A stretch of DNA of 64,000 bases. Origin: Paroceanicella profunda. GTDB taxonomy: Bacteria > Pseudomonadota > Alphaproteobacteria > Rhodobacterales > Rhodobacteraceae. Below are positions 16,791-23,743 of this stretch, one piece after another; within the stretch, counting starts at the first letter, position 1; the number at the start of each line of letters is the position of its first letter. The notes under the pieces are model-generated. The model saw only the letters and a list, made by a program, of their open reading frames with translations, was not told the origin of the DNA and ran no database searches. The position numbers and the translations under genes were made by a program. The stretch is from contig NZ_CP040818.1 of assembly GCF_005887635.2 (NCBI RefSeq), positions 186,001 to 250,000 of the forward strand. Reading direction: 5' to 3'.

Positions 16791-17140
16791 ACGCGGGCAA
16801 TCTGGATCGGCGTATCCAGCTCTATCGGGCTGAGCGCACACGAGCGCCTGCCGGCGGCTTCATAGAGGACTGGAAGCCTTTCGGCAGCCCCCTCCCGGCC
16901 GCACGGCGGGACGTGTCGGATGCCGAGAAGTGGGCGAACGCCGGCAGCTACCACCAGTTGCAGGTACGGTTCCAGATCCGCTCCGGCAGCTTCGCCCGCA
17001 GCATCCGGCGCAGCGATTGCCTGACTTGCGACGGCGAGGTGTTCGAGATCGCCGGCATCAAGGAGATGCCCGGCCGTCGCGCCTTCGTGGAGCTGAGCTG
17101 CATCGCGGGCCAGATCGGCACGCCGGAGGTGCTGGCATGA
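16781..17140 (+). CDS. Phage head closure / head-tail adaptor protein
   Basis: 119-aa protein with the small beta-barrel pattern of SPP1 gp16/HK97 gp7-type head completion proteins: NAGNLDRRIQLYR at the start, WANAGSYHQLQVRFQIR, then a RSDCLTCDGEVFEIAGIKE segment and ending on hydrophobic strands. It caps the connector before tail joining. The start overlaps the terL end (16781-16790) and the stop overlaps the HNH start (ATGA), so translation is tightly coupled. Confidence 0.82.
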   Translation: MGLNAGNLDRRIQLYRAERTRAPAGGFIEDWKPFGSPLPAARRDVSDAEKWANAGSYHQLQVRFQIRSGSFARSIRRSDCLTCDGEVFEIAGIKEMPGRRAFVELSCIAGQIGTPEVLA

Positions 17141-17487
17141 TCGGCGTGCGCAAGGAGCATCATCGCCATTCCAAGGCGGTCACCCGGACGAAGCGCTGGA
17201 AGGCGCTGCGGATGATCATCCTTGAGCGCGACGGCTTCTGCTGCCGCTCGTGCGGCGCGCGCGGCCGGCTTGAGGTGGACCACATCAAGCCGGTGCGGAC
17301 GCACCCGGAGCTGTCCTACGCCCCCGCGAACCTGCAGGCGCTCTGCCCGAGCTGCCACACCCGGAAAACCCGCCTCGAATGCGGGCACCCGCCCGTGCCC
17401 GAGGCCCGCCGCGAATGGCGGAGCTTCGTTGCGGAGCTGGAACGCCCCACCCCCAAAACCAAGCAGTCAGGAGAACCAAATGCTTGA
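17137..17487 (+). CDS. HNH endonuclease (packaging-associated)
   Basis: 116 aa. It carries the HNH signature of phage packaging nucleases: zinc cysteines in CCRSCG and CPSCH, the catalytic DH in LEVDHIKPV, and the Asn in APANLQALCP. HK97-type phages need such a protein with the terminase for cos cleavage. Its start is coupled to the closure gene (ATGA, with CGGAGG upstream) and its last eight bases overlap the capsid gene. It lies between head genes rather than beside a small terminase. Confidence 0.9.
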   Translation: MIGVRKEHHRHSKAVTRTKRWKALRMIILERDGFCCRSCGARGRLEVDHIKPVRTHPELSYAPANLQALCPSCHTRKTRLECGHPPVPEARREWRSFVAELERPTPKTKQSGEPNA

Positions 17488-18751
17488 TTCCGTGAAGATC
17501 GCCCGGCGCCAGTCGGAAATCCGCCAGTCCCTCGCCGGGCTGGTGGGCAAGGAAACCCCCACCGAGGATGAGGTGCGCAGCATCGAGGCGATGGACCTCG
17601 AGTTCCGCACCAACGAGACCCGCTACCGCGCCGCCCTCATCGCCGAGGACACCGAGCGGCGCGAGGCCGGGGCCGAGCTCGAGACCCGCTCCGAAAAGGA
17701 CTGGGCCGAGCTGATGGCCGGTTTCGAGATGCGGCAGGTGGCGCTCGCCCTGGACGAGGGTCGCCAGCTCGACGGCAAGACGGCCGAAATCGTGACCGAG
17801 CTGCGCAGCGCCGGCGGCTTCCGGGGCGTCCCGGTGCCGTGGCAGGCGCTGGAACAGCGTGCCGGCGAGACCGTCTCCACCGGCACCCCCGACCCGGTGA
17901 GCGTCCGGCCGATCATCGACCGGCTGTTCCCCGACAGCGTGGCATCGCGCATGGGCGCGCAGATGATCTCCATCCCGAGCGGCTCCGTCGAATGGCCGGT
18001 GACCACCTCGGCCGTCTCCGCCGGCTGGGCGGATGGCGAGGGCGCGGACACGGCCGGGCCGGCCGCCTACACCACCGCCAATCGGGCCATGTCGCCGAGC
18101 CACAACCTCGGCATTCAGATGCGCATCACCCGCAACACGCTCAACCAGTCCGGTGCGGCGCTTGAAGCGGCGGTGCGGCGGGACATGGCGGGGGCCATGT
18201 CTGTGGAGATGGACCGGGCGGCCTTCCTCGGCAGCGGTGCCAACGGTCAGCCCCTCGGCGTCATCACCGGAGCGGCCGCCTACGGCATCGCGAGCACGGC
18301 GGTGAATGCGGTGGCCTCATGGGCGGCCTTCCGCTCGGCCGTCACCCGCTTCATGACCCGCAACACCGCCGGTTCCCCGGCCTCCGTCCGCGCCCTGATC
18401 CGGCCCGAGCTGTGGGACTTCCTCGACGGTGCGCTGATCGACGGCACGGCGGTGAGCGAATGGGATCGGCTGGTGAAGAACATCCCCACCGGCAACATCG
18501 CCATGTCGCACACCGCGCTTGCGGCCCCGGCGGGTGAACCGCTCGCCTGCGCCTCGCTGCTTACCACCTCGGCCGGCGGCGTCGCGCCGATCTTCGTTGG
18601 TGCCTGGGGGGCGGTCGACATGATCCGCGATCCCTTCACCGACGCCCGCTCCGGCACCCTGCGCCTCACGGCACTCGCCACGATGGACGTGACCGTTGCC
18701 CGCCCGGCGCAGCTTGAGCTGCTCACCGGGCTTGAGCTGGCGGCGGCCTGA
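17480..18751 (+). CDS. Phage major capsid protein, HK97 fold
   Basis: 423 aa. An N-terminal charged helical scaffold (delta domain, about residues 1-105, ARRQSEIRQSLAGLV through ETRSEKDWAELMAGFE) is followed by an HK97-type shell region with VRPIIDRLFPDS, SVEWPVTTSAVSAGW, EMDRAAFLGSGANGQPLGV and ADVTVARPAQLELL-like strands at the end. The prohead protease would remove the delta domain. A CAGGAG sequence lies just upstream of the ATG at 17480. The stop overlaps the protease start (TGATG). The gene is intact and not degenerate. Confidence 0.92.
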   Translation: MLDSVKIARRQSEIRQSLAGLVGKETPTEDEVRSIEAMDLEFRTNETRYRAALIAEDTERREAGAELETRSEKDWAELMAGFEMRQVALALDEGRQLDGKTAEIVTELRSAGGFRGVPVPWQALEQRAGETVSTGTPDPVSVRPIIDRLFPDSVASRMGAQMISIPSGSVEWPVTTSAVSAGWADGEGADTAGPAAYTTANRAMSPSHNLGIQMRITRNTLNQSGAALEAAVRRDMAGAMSVEMDRAAFLGSGANGQPLGVITGAAAYGIASTAVNAVASWAAFRSAVTRFMTRNTAGSPASVRALIRPELWDFLDGALIDGTAVSEWDRLVKNIPTGNIAMSHTALAAPAGEPLACASLLTTSAGGVAPIFVGAWGAVDMIRDPFTDARSGTLRLTALATMDVTVARPAQLELLTGLELAAA

Positions 18752-19335
18752 TGCTCTGGGGCGCCCTGAGCGGCGGGCTTGAGCTGCGCAGCGAAGGCGG
18801 AGAAATCCGCCTTCGGGCCAGCTTCCCCTATGGCCGGGCCACCACCCTTGCCGATGGCGGGCGCTCCGGCCCCGCCCGGCAGGAGGTGATTGCCTCCCGG
18901 GCCTTCGGGGCTCGCATCGCGCGCGGCGAGGAAATCCACTTCCTCGCCGGGCACGACTACAACCGGCCGCTCGCCAGCACCTCGGCGGGCAGCCTCACCC
19001 TCACCGATGGCGACGAGGCGCTCACGATCGAGGCCCGTATCGGCTCGGAGATGGCGGGGGTGAGCTACGTGCGCGACTTCCTCACCAGCCACGCGGCGGG
19101 GCTGATCCGGGGCCTCTCCCCCGGCTTCCGCGTCACGCCCGCAGCCGGCGCGGAGACGGTGGAGGAGCGCGGCGGCGCAATCCTGCGCACCGTCCGCTCG
19201 GCCGAGCTGTTCGAGATCTCGGCCGTCACCAAGCCGGCCTATCCCTCGGCGCAGATCGAGGCCCGGAGCTGGCAGGCGGCACCTCTCGCCCCACGCCCGA
19301 CCGCCGCACACCCCCTCAACCGTTGGAGGCCCTGA
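18751..19335 (+). CDS. HK97-family prohead protease
   Basis: 194 aa. It shows the family motifs FLAGHDYNRPLAS (catalytic His, about residue 68), GLIRGLSPGF (strand preceding the Ser region) and LFEISAVTKPAYPSAQI near 150-166. It processes the capsid delta domain before maturation. In most HK97-type modules the protease gene lies between portal and capsid. Here it follows the capsid and precedes the portal. Both ends are coupled by one-base overlaps. Confidence 0.88.
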   Translation: MLWGALSGGLELRSEGGEIRLRASFPYGRATTLADGGRSGPARQEVIASRAFGARIARGEEIHFLAGHDYNRPLASTSAGSLTLTDGDEALTIEARIGSEMAGVSYVRDFLTSHAAGLIRGLSPGFRVTPAAGAETVEERGGAILRTVRSAELFEISAVTKPAYPSAQIEARSWQAAPLAPRPTAAHPLNRWRP

Positions 19336-20417
19336 TGCTCTCGCGACTGTTCAAGCGCTCTGCCCGGCCCATAGAGAAGCGCGCCGCCGGCACCGGCTAC
19401 ACCGCTCAGGTGATCGCCGCCCGGGAAAGCTACATCTCCGGCGCGGGGGCCGTCGCGGAGCTGACGGCCACCGCACAGGCCTGTGTGAGCCTGTGGGAGG
19501 GCTGCTTTGCCCTTGCCGATGTGCAGGGCACCGACCTGCTGGACCGGCACACCATGGCGCTCCTGGCCCGCTCTGCGGCGCTCCGGGGCGAGGCGGTGCT
19601 GCTGATCACCGAACGCGGCCTCGCGCCTTGCGTCGATTGGGATCTTTCCACCCGCCACGGCATCCCCCGCGCCTATCGGCTGAGCGTCTCCGAAGCCGGC
19701 GGCGCGCGCAGCTTCACCGCTCTGGCCGACGAGGTGTTGCACCTGCGGATCGGCAGCGACACGGCCGCTCCGTGGACCGGCACCGCGCCCCTGCGGCGGG
19801 CTCAGATCACCGCCGAGCTGCTGCATCAGGTAGAGACCGCGCTGCGCGACGTGTACCGGGACGCTCCGCTGGGCTCGCAGATCGTGCACGCCCCGGACGG
19901 CGAGCCCGAAGACATTGACCAGCTCCGGCGCTCCATCCGGGGCAACCGGGGCGGCACGCTGTTGTTCGAGGGTGTTGCGCAGGCGACGGCGGCAGGCATG
20001 CACCCGAACCTCGGCAAGTCCCCCGACCAGCTCTCCCCCGACCTGAGCAAGAGCATGGCCATCGAGACGCTGGGAGCGGCGCGGGACGCGGTTGCCATGG
20101 CTTTCGGCGTGCTACCCGGGCTGCTCAACCGGGCCACCACCGGCCCGCTCGTGCGCGAAGCCCAGCGACACCTCGCGGGGTGGACCTTGCAGCCCGTCGC
20201 CATGCTTCTGGCCGAGGAGGCCACCCGCAAGCTCGGCACGGAAATCATGATCGACACGTTGCGGCCGGTGCAGGCCTATGACGTGGGCGGCCGGGCCAGG
20301 GCACTCTCCACCATCATCAAGGCGCTGGCAGAAGCGAAGGAAGCCGGGATTGACCCGGCTTCCCTCAACGAGGCTCAGACGCTCGTGAATTGGGGCGAGG
20401 GCGACAAGGCGGTGTGA
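19335..20417 (+). CDS. Phage portal protein
   Basis: 360 aa, HK97-family portal. Supporting segments are AQACVSLWEGCFAL near residues 48-61, LLARSAALRGEAVLLI, EVLHLRIGSDTAAPWTGTAPL, the LFEGVAQATAAGMHPNL strand, SKSMAIETLGAARDAVAMAFGV and GPLVREAQRHLAGWTLQPVA toward the C-terminus. It is somewhat shorter than typical phage portals (about 400 aa or more). It is last in the packaging operon, an unusual position, and starts on the protease stop with GGAGG at 19325-19329. Confidence 0.87.
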   Translation: MLSRLFKRSARPIEKRAAGTGYTAQVIAARESYISGAGAVAELTATAQACVSLWEGCFALADVQGTDLLDRHTMALLARSAALRGEAVLLITERGLAPCVDWDLSTRHGIPRAYRLSVSEAGGARSFTALADEVLHLRIGSDTAAPWTGTAPLRRAQITAELLHQVETALRDVYRDAPLGSQIVHAPDGEPEDIDQLRRSIRGNRGGTLLFEGVAQATAAGMHPNLGKSPDQLSPDLSKSMAIETLGAARDAVAMAFGVLPGLLNRATTGPLVREAQRHLAGWTLQPVAMLLAEEATRKLGTEIMIDTLRPVQAYDVGGRARALSTIIKALAEAKEAGIDPASLNEAQTLVNWGEGDKAV

Positions 20418-20537
20418 GACAGGCAGGGCGCGCCTGCGTTGCTCTCCTTACGCGAAGCGCCCCCGTTACTCGGCGAGTGGGAAAACCCCGAGAGACCGCA
20501 GCATGGCACGCGATGCGTGGCGGTCAGCCACGTTGCT

Positions 20538-20789
20538 TCAGTCGAAATTCATGCTTCCGCGAGCGCGCTGCTCTTTCACGAAAACATTAAAGTCGGCATT
20601 CCCCACCGTGGTGCCCTCGCCAGTCAAAGTAAGATATTCTCTTTCAATAATTTCAAATCTCGTGGAGTCCCCATCGACATTTTCCAAGTAAATAAAATCT
20701 CCCACACTAGGATATATATCGGAGTCAAATTCTGCTACCGGACCATTATCCCTATATTCACCGAAGATATACACTGCAATGCGCGTCAT
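20538..20789 (-). CDS. Hypothetical protein downstream of the element regulator
   Basis: 83 aa (MTRIAVYIFGEYRDNGPVAEF...), acidic, beta-strand-rich by appearance, with no family I recognise. The gene is markedly AT-richer than its surroundings. It has a strong ribosome-binding site (AGGAG inside the end of the XRE gene) and starts one base past the XRE stop, so it is cotranscribed with the regulator. A role as antitoxin-like, anti-repressor or superinfection factor is possible but nothing in the sequence shows it. Confidence 0.65.
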   Translation of the reverse strand: MTRIAVYIFGEYRDNGPVAEFDSDIYPSVGDFIYLENVDGDSTRFEIIEREYLTLTGEGTTVGNADFNVFVKEQRARGSMNFD

Positions 20790-20790
20790 T

Positions 20791-21021
20791 TTATTTTCTC
20801 CTCAGGATTCTAACACCTATTCCGCCACCATTTTCAGGTATCAATTCGACACCCGATTTCTCCAGCGCTTTTCGTATCGCGTCTCTAGACGCCTCCGATA
20901 CGAAACGCCTCTCCTTCTCGAAGTCCACGATTGTTGACAGCCCCAACCCCGATACTCGCGCGAGATCCGGTTGGGTCATTCCAATAAGGGCACGTGCCGC
21001 TCTACACTGCGCTGGTGTCAT
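20791..21021 (-). CDS. XRE/Cro-CI family transcriptional regulator
   Basis: 76-aa single-domain regulator. The helix-turn-helix is RALIGMTQPDLARVSGLGLSTIVDFE (residues about 11-36), followed by a dimerisation-like tail ending GIGVRILRRK. Low GC like its partner gene. It is divergent from the 21102 operon. The 80-bp gap contains two matching 8-5-8 inverted repeats, one of which abuts this gene's start codon, so autoregulation and control of the excision operon are likely. It has no LexA-type peptidase domain, so induction is not by RecA cleavage of this protein. Confidence 0.85.
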   Translation of the reverse strand: MTPAQCRAARALIGMTQPDLARVSGLGLSTIVDFEKERRFVSEASRDAIRKALEKSGVELIPENGGGIGVRILRRK

Positions 21022-21041
21022 ATCAATATTTTATGTTGACG
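21021..21041. promoter_or_regulatory. Operator O1 of the element regulator
   Basis: TATCAATA-N5-TGTTGACG, an inverted repeat with the same architecture as O2. Its edge touches the XRE start codon, so binding would block that gene's initiation region. Confidence 0.7.
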
Positions 21042-21058
21042 CACATGCATCACCCCTC

Positions 21059-21079
21059 TATCAACATTATCTATTGATA
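21059..21079. promoter_or_regulatory. Operator O2 of the element regulator
   Basis: TATCAACA-N5-TATTGATA, 38 bp centre-to-centre from O1 and 23 bp before the ATG at 21102. The shared consensus TATCAAYA-N5-TRTTGAYR points to one dimeric repressor, most simply the XRE protein. Confidence 0.7.
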
Positions 21080-21101
21080 TCCTACGCAGGAGCACCTGAC
21101 A

Positions 21102-21542
21102 ATGCCGAACACCCCGTTCCCGGCAGCCGGGAGAGGCTTGCCCGAAATCACCCGCCGCACCCTCCTCGCAGCCCCGGCCCTCGCTCTACCGTTGGGTGCA
21201 GCCGTTGACGGCCACAGCCGGATCCTTTCCCACTATCAGAATTGGCTCGCTGCACGCGCCGAATGGTGGAGACTGAGCGAAATTCCCGGCAACGAGGAGT
21301 ACGATGATCCCCGCAGCCTCGCGGCCAAAGAGACCGAATACTCCGAGATCGCGGCACTCCTCTCGCTGCCGCCCCAAACGCAAGCAGAACTCGCTGCGTT
21401 CTCTCACATCCTTTGGAATCGAGTTGGCCCCACTTCACTGCCGGACACCGATGGCTTTCGCGAAGAAATGCGCGAGCCGGGTTGCCGCGCGATGCTGGCC
21501 ATTTGGCAGGCCACCTCGGGTTCATCCACTTACCCCGTGTAG
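21102..21542 (+). CDS. Hypothetical protein, first gene of the XRE-controlled operon
   Basis: 146 aa, family not recognised. The N-terminus contains a twin-arginine-like, hydrophobic segment (ITRRTLLAAPALALPLGAA), followed by a soluble, Trp/Glu-rich helical region (YQNWLAARAEWWRLSE) and LAAKETEYSEIAALL. The motif falls short of a full Tat consensus, so export is uncertain. AGGAG at 21088-21092 supports the ATG at 21102. The gene begins 23 bp after operator O2, which places it first in the rightward operon leading to alpA and int. Confidence 0.6.
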   Translation: MPNTPFPAAGRGLPEITRRTLLAAPALALPLGAAVDGHSRILSHYQNWLAARAEWWRLSEIPGNEEYDDPRSLAAKETEYSEIAALLSLPPQTQAELAAFSHILWNRVGPTSLPDTDGFREEMREPGCRAMLAIWQATSGSSTYPV

Positions 21543-21561
21543 TCTTCCTAATGTCCCCAAA

Positions 21562-21574
21562 TACACTTAGTGTA
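21562..21574. promoter_or_regulatory. Perfect palindrome upstream of the 21629 gene
   Basis: TACACT-T-AGTGTA is a perfect 13-bp inverted repeat. A promoter-like TTGACG (21591-21596) with a weak TATCCA 17 bp further right follows it. It may be an operator distinct from O1/O2, giving the downstream genes separate control. Confidence 0.4.
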
Positions 21575-21628
21575 CCCCACTCATTTAGGCTTGACGCGTT
21601 CCTATGTGAGTCATATCCATTTGGAATT

Positions 21629-22207
21629 ATGAAAAGCGGACCCTTCATCAAACTCGTTGCCGACACCTACTGCGTCGAGGAAAAGACCGCGAAGACGGTC
21701 GCCCGCTTCCTCAAGGAAGCAGGAATGCTGACGTCTGGCGCGCGCGGTGTGAACGCGCCCGACATGACCGCCCGCGATCTCGGGCGCATGACCATCGCCC
21801 TGCTTGGCTCCGACCGTCCCGGCCGCGCGGTGGAGACCGTCACGGCCTTTGGCGGGCTCACCCCCGACCCCGAGCTTTCCACCCTCAGCCAGACGGACAT
21901 CAATCCTGACGCTGATAGCTGGCCGAGCCTTGATGAGGTGATGGAAATCTACTTCTCGGGCGCCATCTCCCGCCTCGCCTCCGTGAAGTCGCTTGAGCTG
22001 CGCCCTCACAACATGACGGCGGAGATTGAGTTCTTCGCTGACGACAACGGCGCAGCGCCCCGCATCGTTTTCACCCTGGCCGCACCCACCCGGGAAGAGC
22101 TGGACCGGGCGTATGAGCAGATTTCCGACCATCGCGGCATCCGTGTGAGCCGATCCCTCCACGCGGCGGACATGGCCATCCTGATCCCCGCTATCCAAGA
22201 AGCCTGA
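21629..22207 (+). CDS. Conserved-looking mobile-element protein of unknown function
   Basis: 192 aa. The N-terminal third (IKLVADTYCVEEKTAKTVA, RFLKEAGMLTSGARGVNAPDMT, LGRMTIALLGSDRPGRAVETV) looks like a helical DNA-binding or adaptor domain that I associate with proteins of alphaproteobacterial phages and islands. The C-terminal two thirds is strand-rich with IEFFADDNGAAPRIVFTLA. No catalytic motif is visible. The ATG at 21629 is chosen because the frame upstream overlaps the previous gene and lacks a site. It lies in the rightward operon before alpA and int. Confidence 0.6.
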   Translation: MKSGPFIKLVADTYCVEEKTAKTVARFLKEAGMLTSGARGVNAPDMTARDLGRMTIALLGSDRPGRAVETVTAFGGLTPDPELSTLSQTDINPDADSWPSLDEVMEIYFSGAISRLASVKSLELRPHNMTAEIEFFADDNGAAPRIVFTLAAPTREELDRAYEQISDHRGIRVSRSLHAADMAILIPAIQEA

Positions 22208-22262
22208 TCGGCGCCGCCCCGACCGGCACCCCACTACCGAAGTCAGGAGCAGCTATACCGAA

Positions 22263-22499
22263 ATGAACAACGCCACCCTTACCATCCGGACCCAGCCGAC
22301 GCGCATGCTGCCCCCCAATGAGGCGGCGGGCTATCTCGGCATGACGCTCGCGGCCTTCAAACGTGAGCAGCCCGTGCGCCCCATCGAGGTGGCGCGCGGC
22401 GTTCTGCGGTACGACCAGCGCGACCTTGATGTATGGATCGACAACCTCAAGGCGGGCAGCGGCGAGCAGGACGCCGACATTCTGGGGCGGCTGGGATGA
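22263..22499 (+). CDS. AlpA/MerR-like small DNA-binding protein (putative excisionase)
   Basis: 78 aa with a winged-helix pattern of AlpA/Xis proteins: LPPNEAAGYLGMTLAAFKREQ (helix-turn-helix), a short wing EVARGVLRYDQRDLDVWID and a disordered tail. The stop overlaps the integrase start (ATGA), a common excisionase-integrase arrangement. AlpA homologues are hallmark regulators or excisionases of Gram-negative phage satellites. Whether it excises or activates cannot be told. Confidence 0.75.
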   Translation: MNNATLTIRTQPTRMLPPNEAAGYLGMTLAAFKREQPVRPIEVARGVLRYDQRDLDVWIDNLKAGSGEQDADILGRLG

Positions 22500-23605
22500 C
22501 GCGCGTCCGGGTACGCGGCTTCAAGATCTTCGATGACCGGCACGGGAAGCCGCGCTGCTATCACCGCAAGACAGGTCACGCCATCGACCTCACCGTGATC
22601 ACCTTCGGCTCGGCGGAGTTCTTCGCCGAGTGTGAGCGCATCCGGGCAATCTCGGACGCCAAGGAGGCCCAGCAGCCGAAGAAAGGCACGCTGGCCGGGT
22701 TGATCGAGACCTACAAGCGCAGCGAGCGGTTCCGCGACCTCGCGCCCCGCACCCGGCGGGACTACATGCACTGTGCCAAGTTCGTGGAGAAGATCGGCGA
22801 CACGCCGGTTTCCCGGATCACCGTGCCCCTCGTTTCCGGCATCATCGAGAAAGCCTCCGAGAGGATCGGCTGGCGGCAAGCAAACATGCTCCGCACGTTC
22901 CTCTCGCAGGTTTTCCAGCAGTGCGTCCCCCTCGGCCTCATCGACAAGGATTTCACCACGGGCGTGCTCAAGCGGCGGAGGCCCAAGGCCGCGCCGAGGG
23001 CGAATCGGCCGTGGACCCGCGAGGAATGCGCCGCAGTGCTGGCCAATGTCTCGCCGCAGCTCCGCGCCGTGATCGCGATGATGATGAATACCGGGCTCGA
23101 CCCGTCCGACGCCATCCGCGTCACCCGCACCCAGATCGAGGGGCAGGTGATCCGGGGCGTCCGGGGCAAGACCGGAGAGCCCGTGAGCCTGCCCGTGACG
23201 CCCGCCTTGGCCGCTGCGCTGGCCGAGGCCCCGGAGCATGACGCCGTGACCGTGCTGGCCAGCTCCAGGCGCCTGCCGTGGACCTATGACGGCCTTGCCA
23301 GCTCTTGGCAGCGGGCACGGCGCGACATGGAGGCAAAAGGGCTCATCGGCCCGGGCCTCACCCTCAAGGGCATCCGGCACACCGTGGCGACCACCCTGCG
23401 CGAGGCGGGCTGCGATCCGAGGCGGATTGCCGACCTTCTGGGCCAGAAAACCGTGAGCATGGCCCTGCACTATTCGAGGGACGCCAATCTGGACCGGAGG
23501 AACGCCGAGACCATCAAGACACTGGAAAAAGCGAACCTTGCGGGAACTGAAATTGTCAAACCACCCCGCAAAAAGCGTCAAACCCCGGGAGGGGCGAGCA
23601 AGTGA
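22496..23605 (+). CDS. int: Tyrosine recombinase / integrase of the element
   Basis: 369 aa. A SAM-like core-binding domain (about 64-160) precedes the catalytic domain (about 172-345). The nucleophile is Y326 in MALHYSRDA, the beta-hairpin Lys K225 in VRGKTGEPV and Arg II R294 in LKGIRHTVAT. Three positions differ from the textbook set: Arg I (usually TGxR) is D202 in NTGLDPSDA, the first His of HxxR is K291, and the His of LGH is Q317. The gene ends 34 bp before the attR repeat at the tRNA-Asn 3' end, as expected for tRNA-targeting integrases. Confidence 0.88.
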   Translation: MTRVRVRGFKIFDDRHGKPRCYHRKTGHAIDLTVITFGSAEFFAECERIRAISDAKEAQQPKKGTLAGLIETYKRSERFRDLAPRTRRDYMHCAKFVEKIGDTPVSRITVPLVSGIIEKASERIGWRQANMLRTFLSQVFQQCVPLGLIDKDFTTGVLKRRRPKAAPRANRPWTREECAAVLANVSPQLRAVIAMMMNTGLDPSDAIRVTRTQIEGQVIRGVRGKTGEPVSLPVTPALAAALAEAPEHDAVTVLASSRRLPWTYDGLASSWQRARRDMEAKGLIGPGLTLKGIRHTVATTLREAGCDPRRIADLLGQKTVSMALHYSRDANLDRRNAETIKTLEKANLAGTEIVKPPRKKRQTPGGASK

Positions 23606-23638
23606 CTATCACTAAGTGGATGATTTTTCCCGAGGATG

Positions 23639-23684
23639 TTGGCTCCGGCGGTAGGATTCGAACCTACGACCAGCGGATTAACAG
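23639..23684 (-). repeat. attR: 46-bp direct repeat inside tRNA-Asn
   Basis: Identical to 13698-13743. Identity ends at the anticodon stem, so recombination occurred in or 3' of the anticodon loop, a usual tyrosine-integrase site. The integrase gene lies immediately left. Confidence 0.92.
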
Positions 23685-23714
23685 TCCGATGCTCTACCAC
23701 TGAGCTACGCCGGA
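23640..23714 (-). tRNA. tRNA-Asn (GTT)
   Basis: 75-nt cloverleaf on the minus strand with acceptor TCCGGCG...CGCCGGA, D arm, anticodon loop CTGTTAATC (anticodon GTT), T arm GTTCGAATC and encoded CCA. The 3' 45 bases are supplied by the element's attachment copy (attR 23639-23684), so the tRNA stays intact after insertion. The same 3' segment recurs at 13698-13743. Confidence 0.97.
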
Positions 23715-23743
23715 ACAGAGCCTTCATCCTCGGGCGAGGCGGT

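Larger units (their letters stand above)
13698..23684 (+). mobile_element. Integrated satellite-like element in tRNA-Asn (capsid-encoding, tail-less)
   Basis: A 9.9-kb element bounded by 46-bp direct repeats. The integrase lies at the right end next to the intact tRNA. Gene order: winged-helix initiator with internal iterons, head-tail connector, large terminase, head closure protein, HNH nuclease, major capsid, prohead protease, portal, a divergent XRE regulator pair, three small plus-strand genes including an AlpA-like protein, and the integrase. No tail, tape-measure, lysis, holin or recognisable small-terminase gene is present. All packaging genes are full-length and overlap by ATGA or TGATG. 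This composition matches capsid-forming phage-inducible chromosomal islands rather than a prophage or gene transfer agent. That classification is inference. Confidence 0.8.

Noticed and set aside
13698..23684. A gene transfer agent or ordinary prophage
   Set aside because: No tail, baseplate, tape-measure or lysis genes. The integrase and tRNA attachment sites do not fit a gene transfer agent, and the head genes are not degraded as in a remnant.
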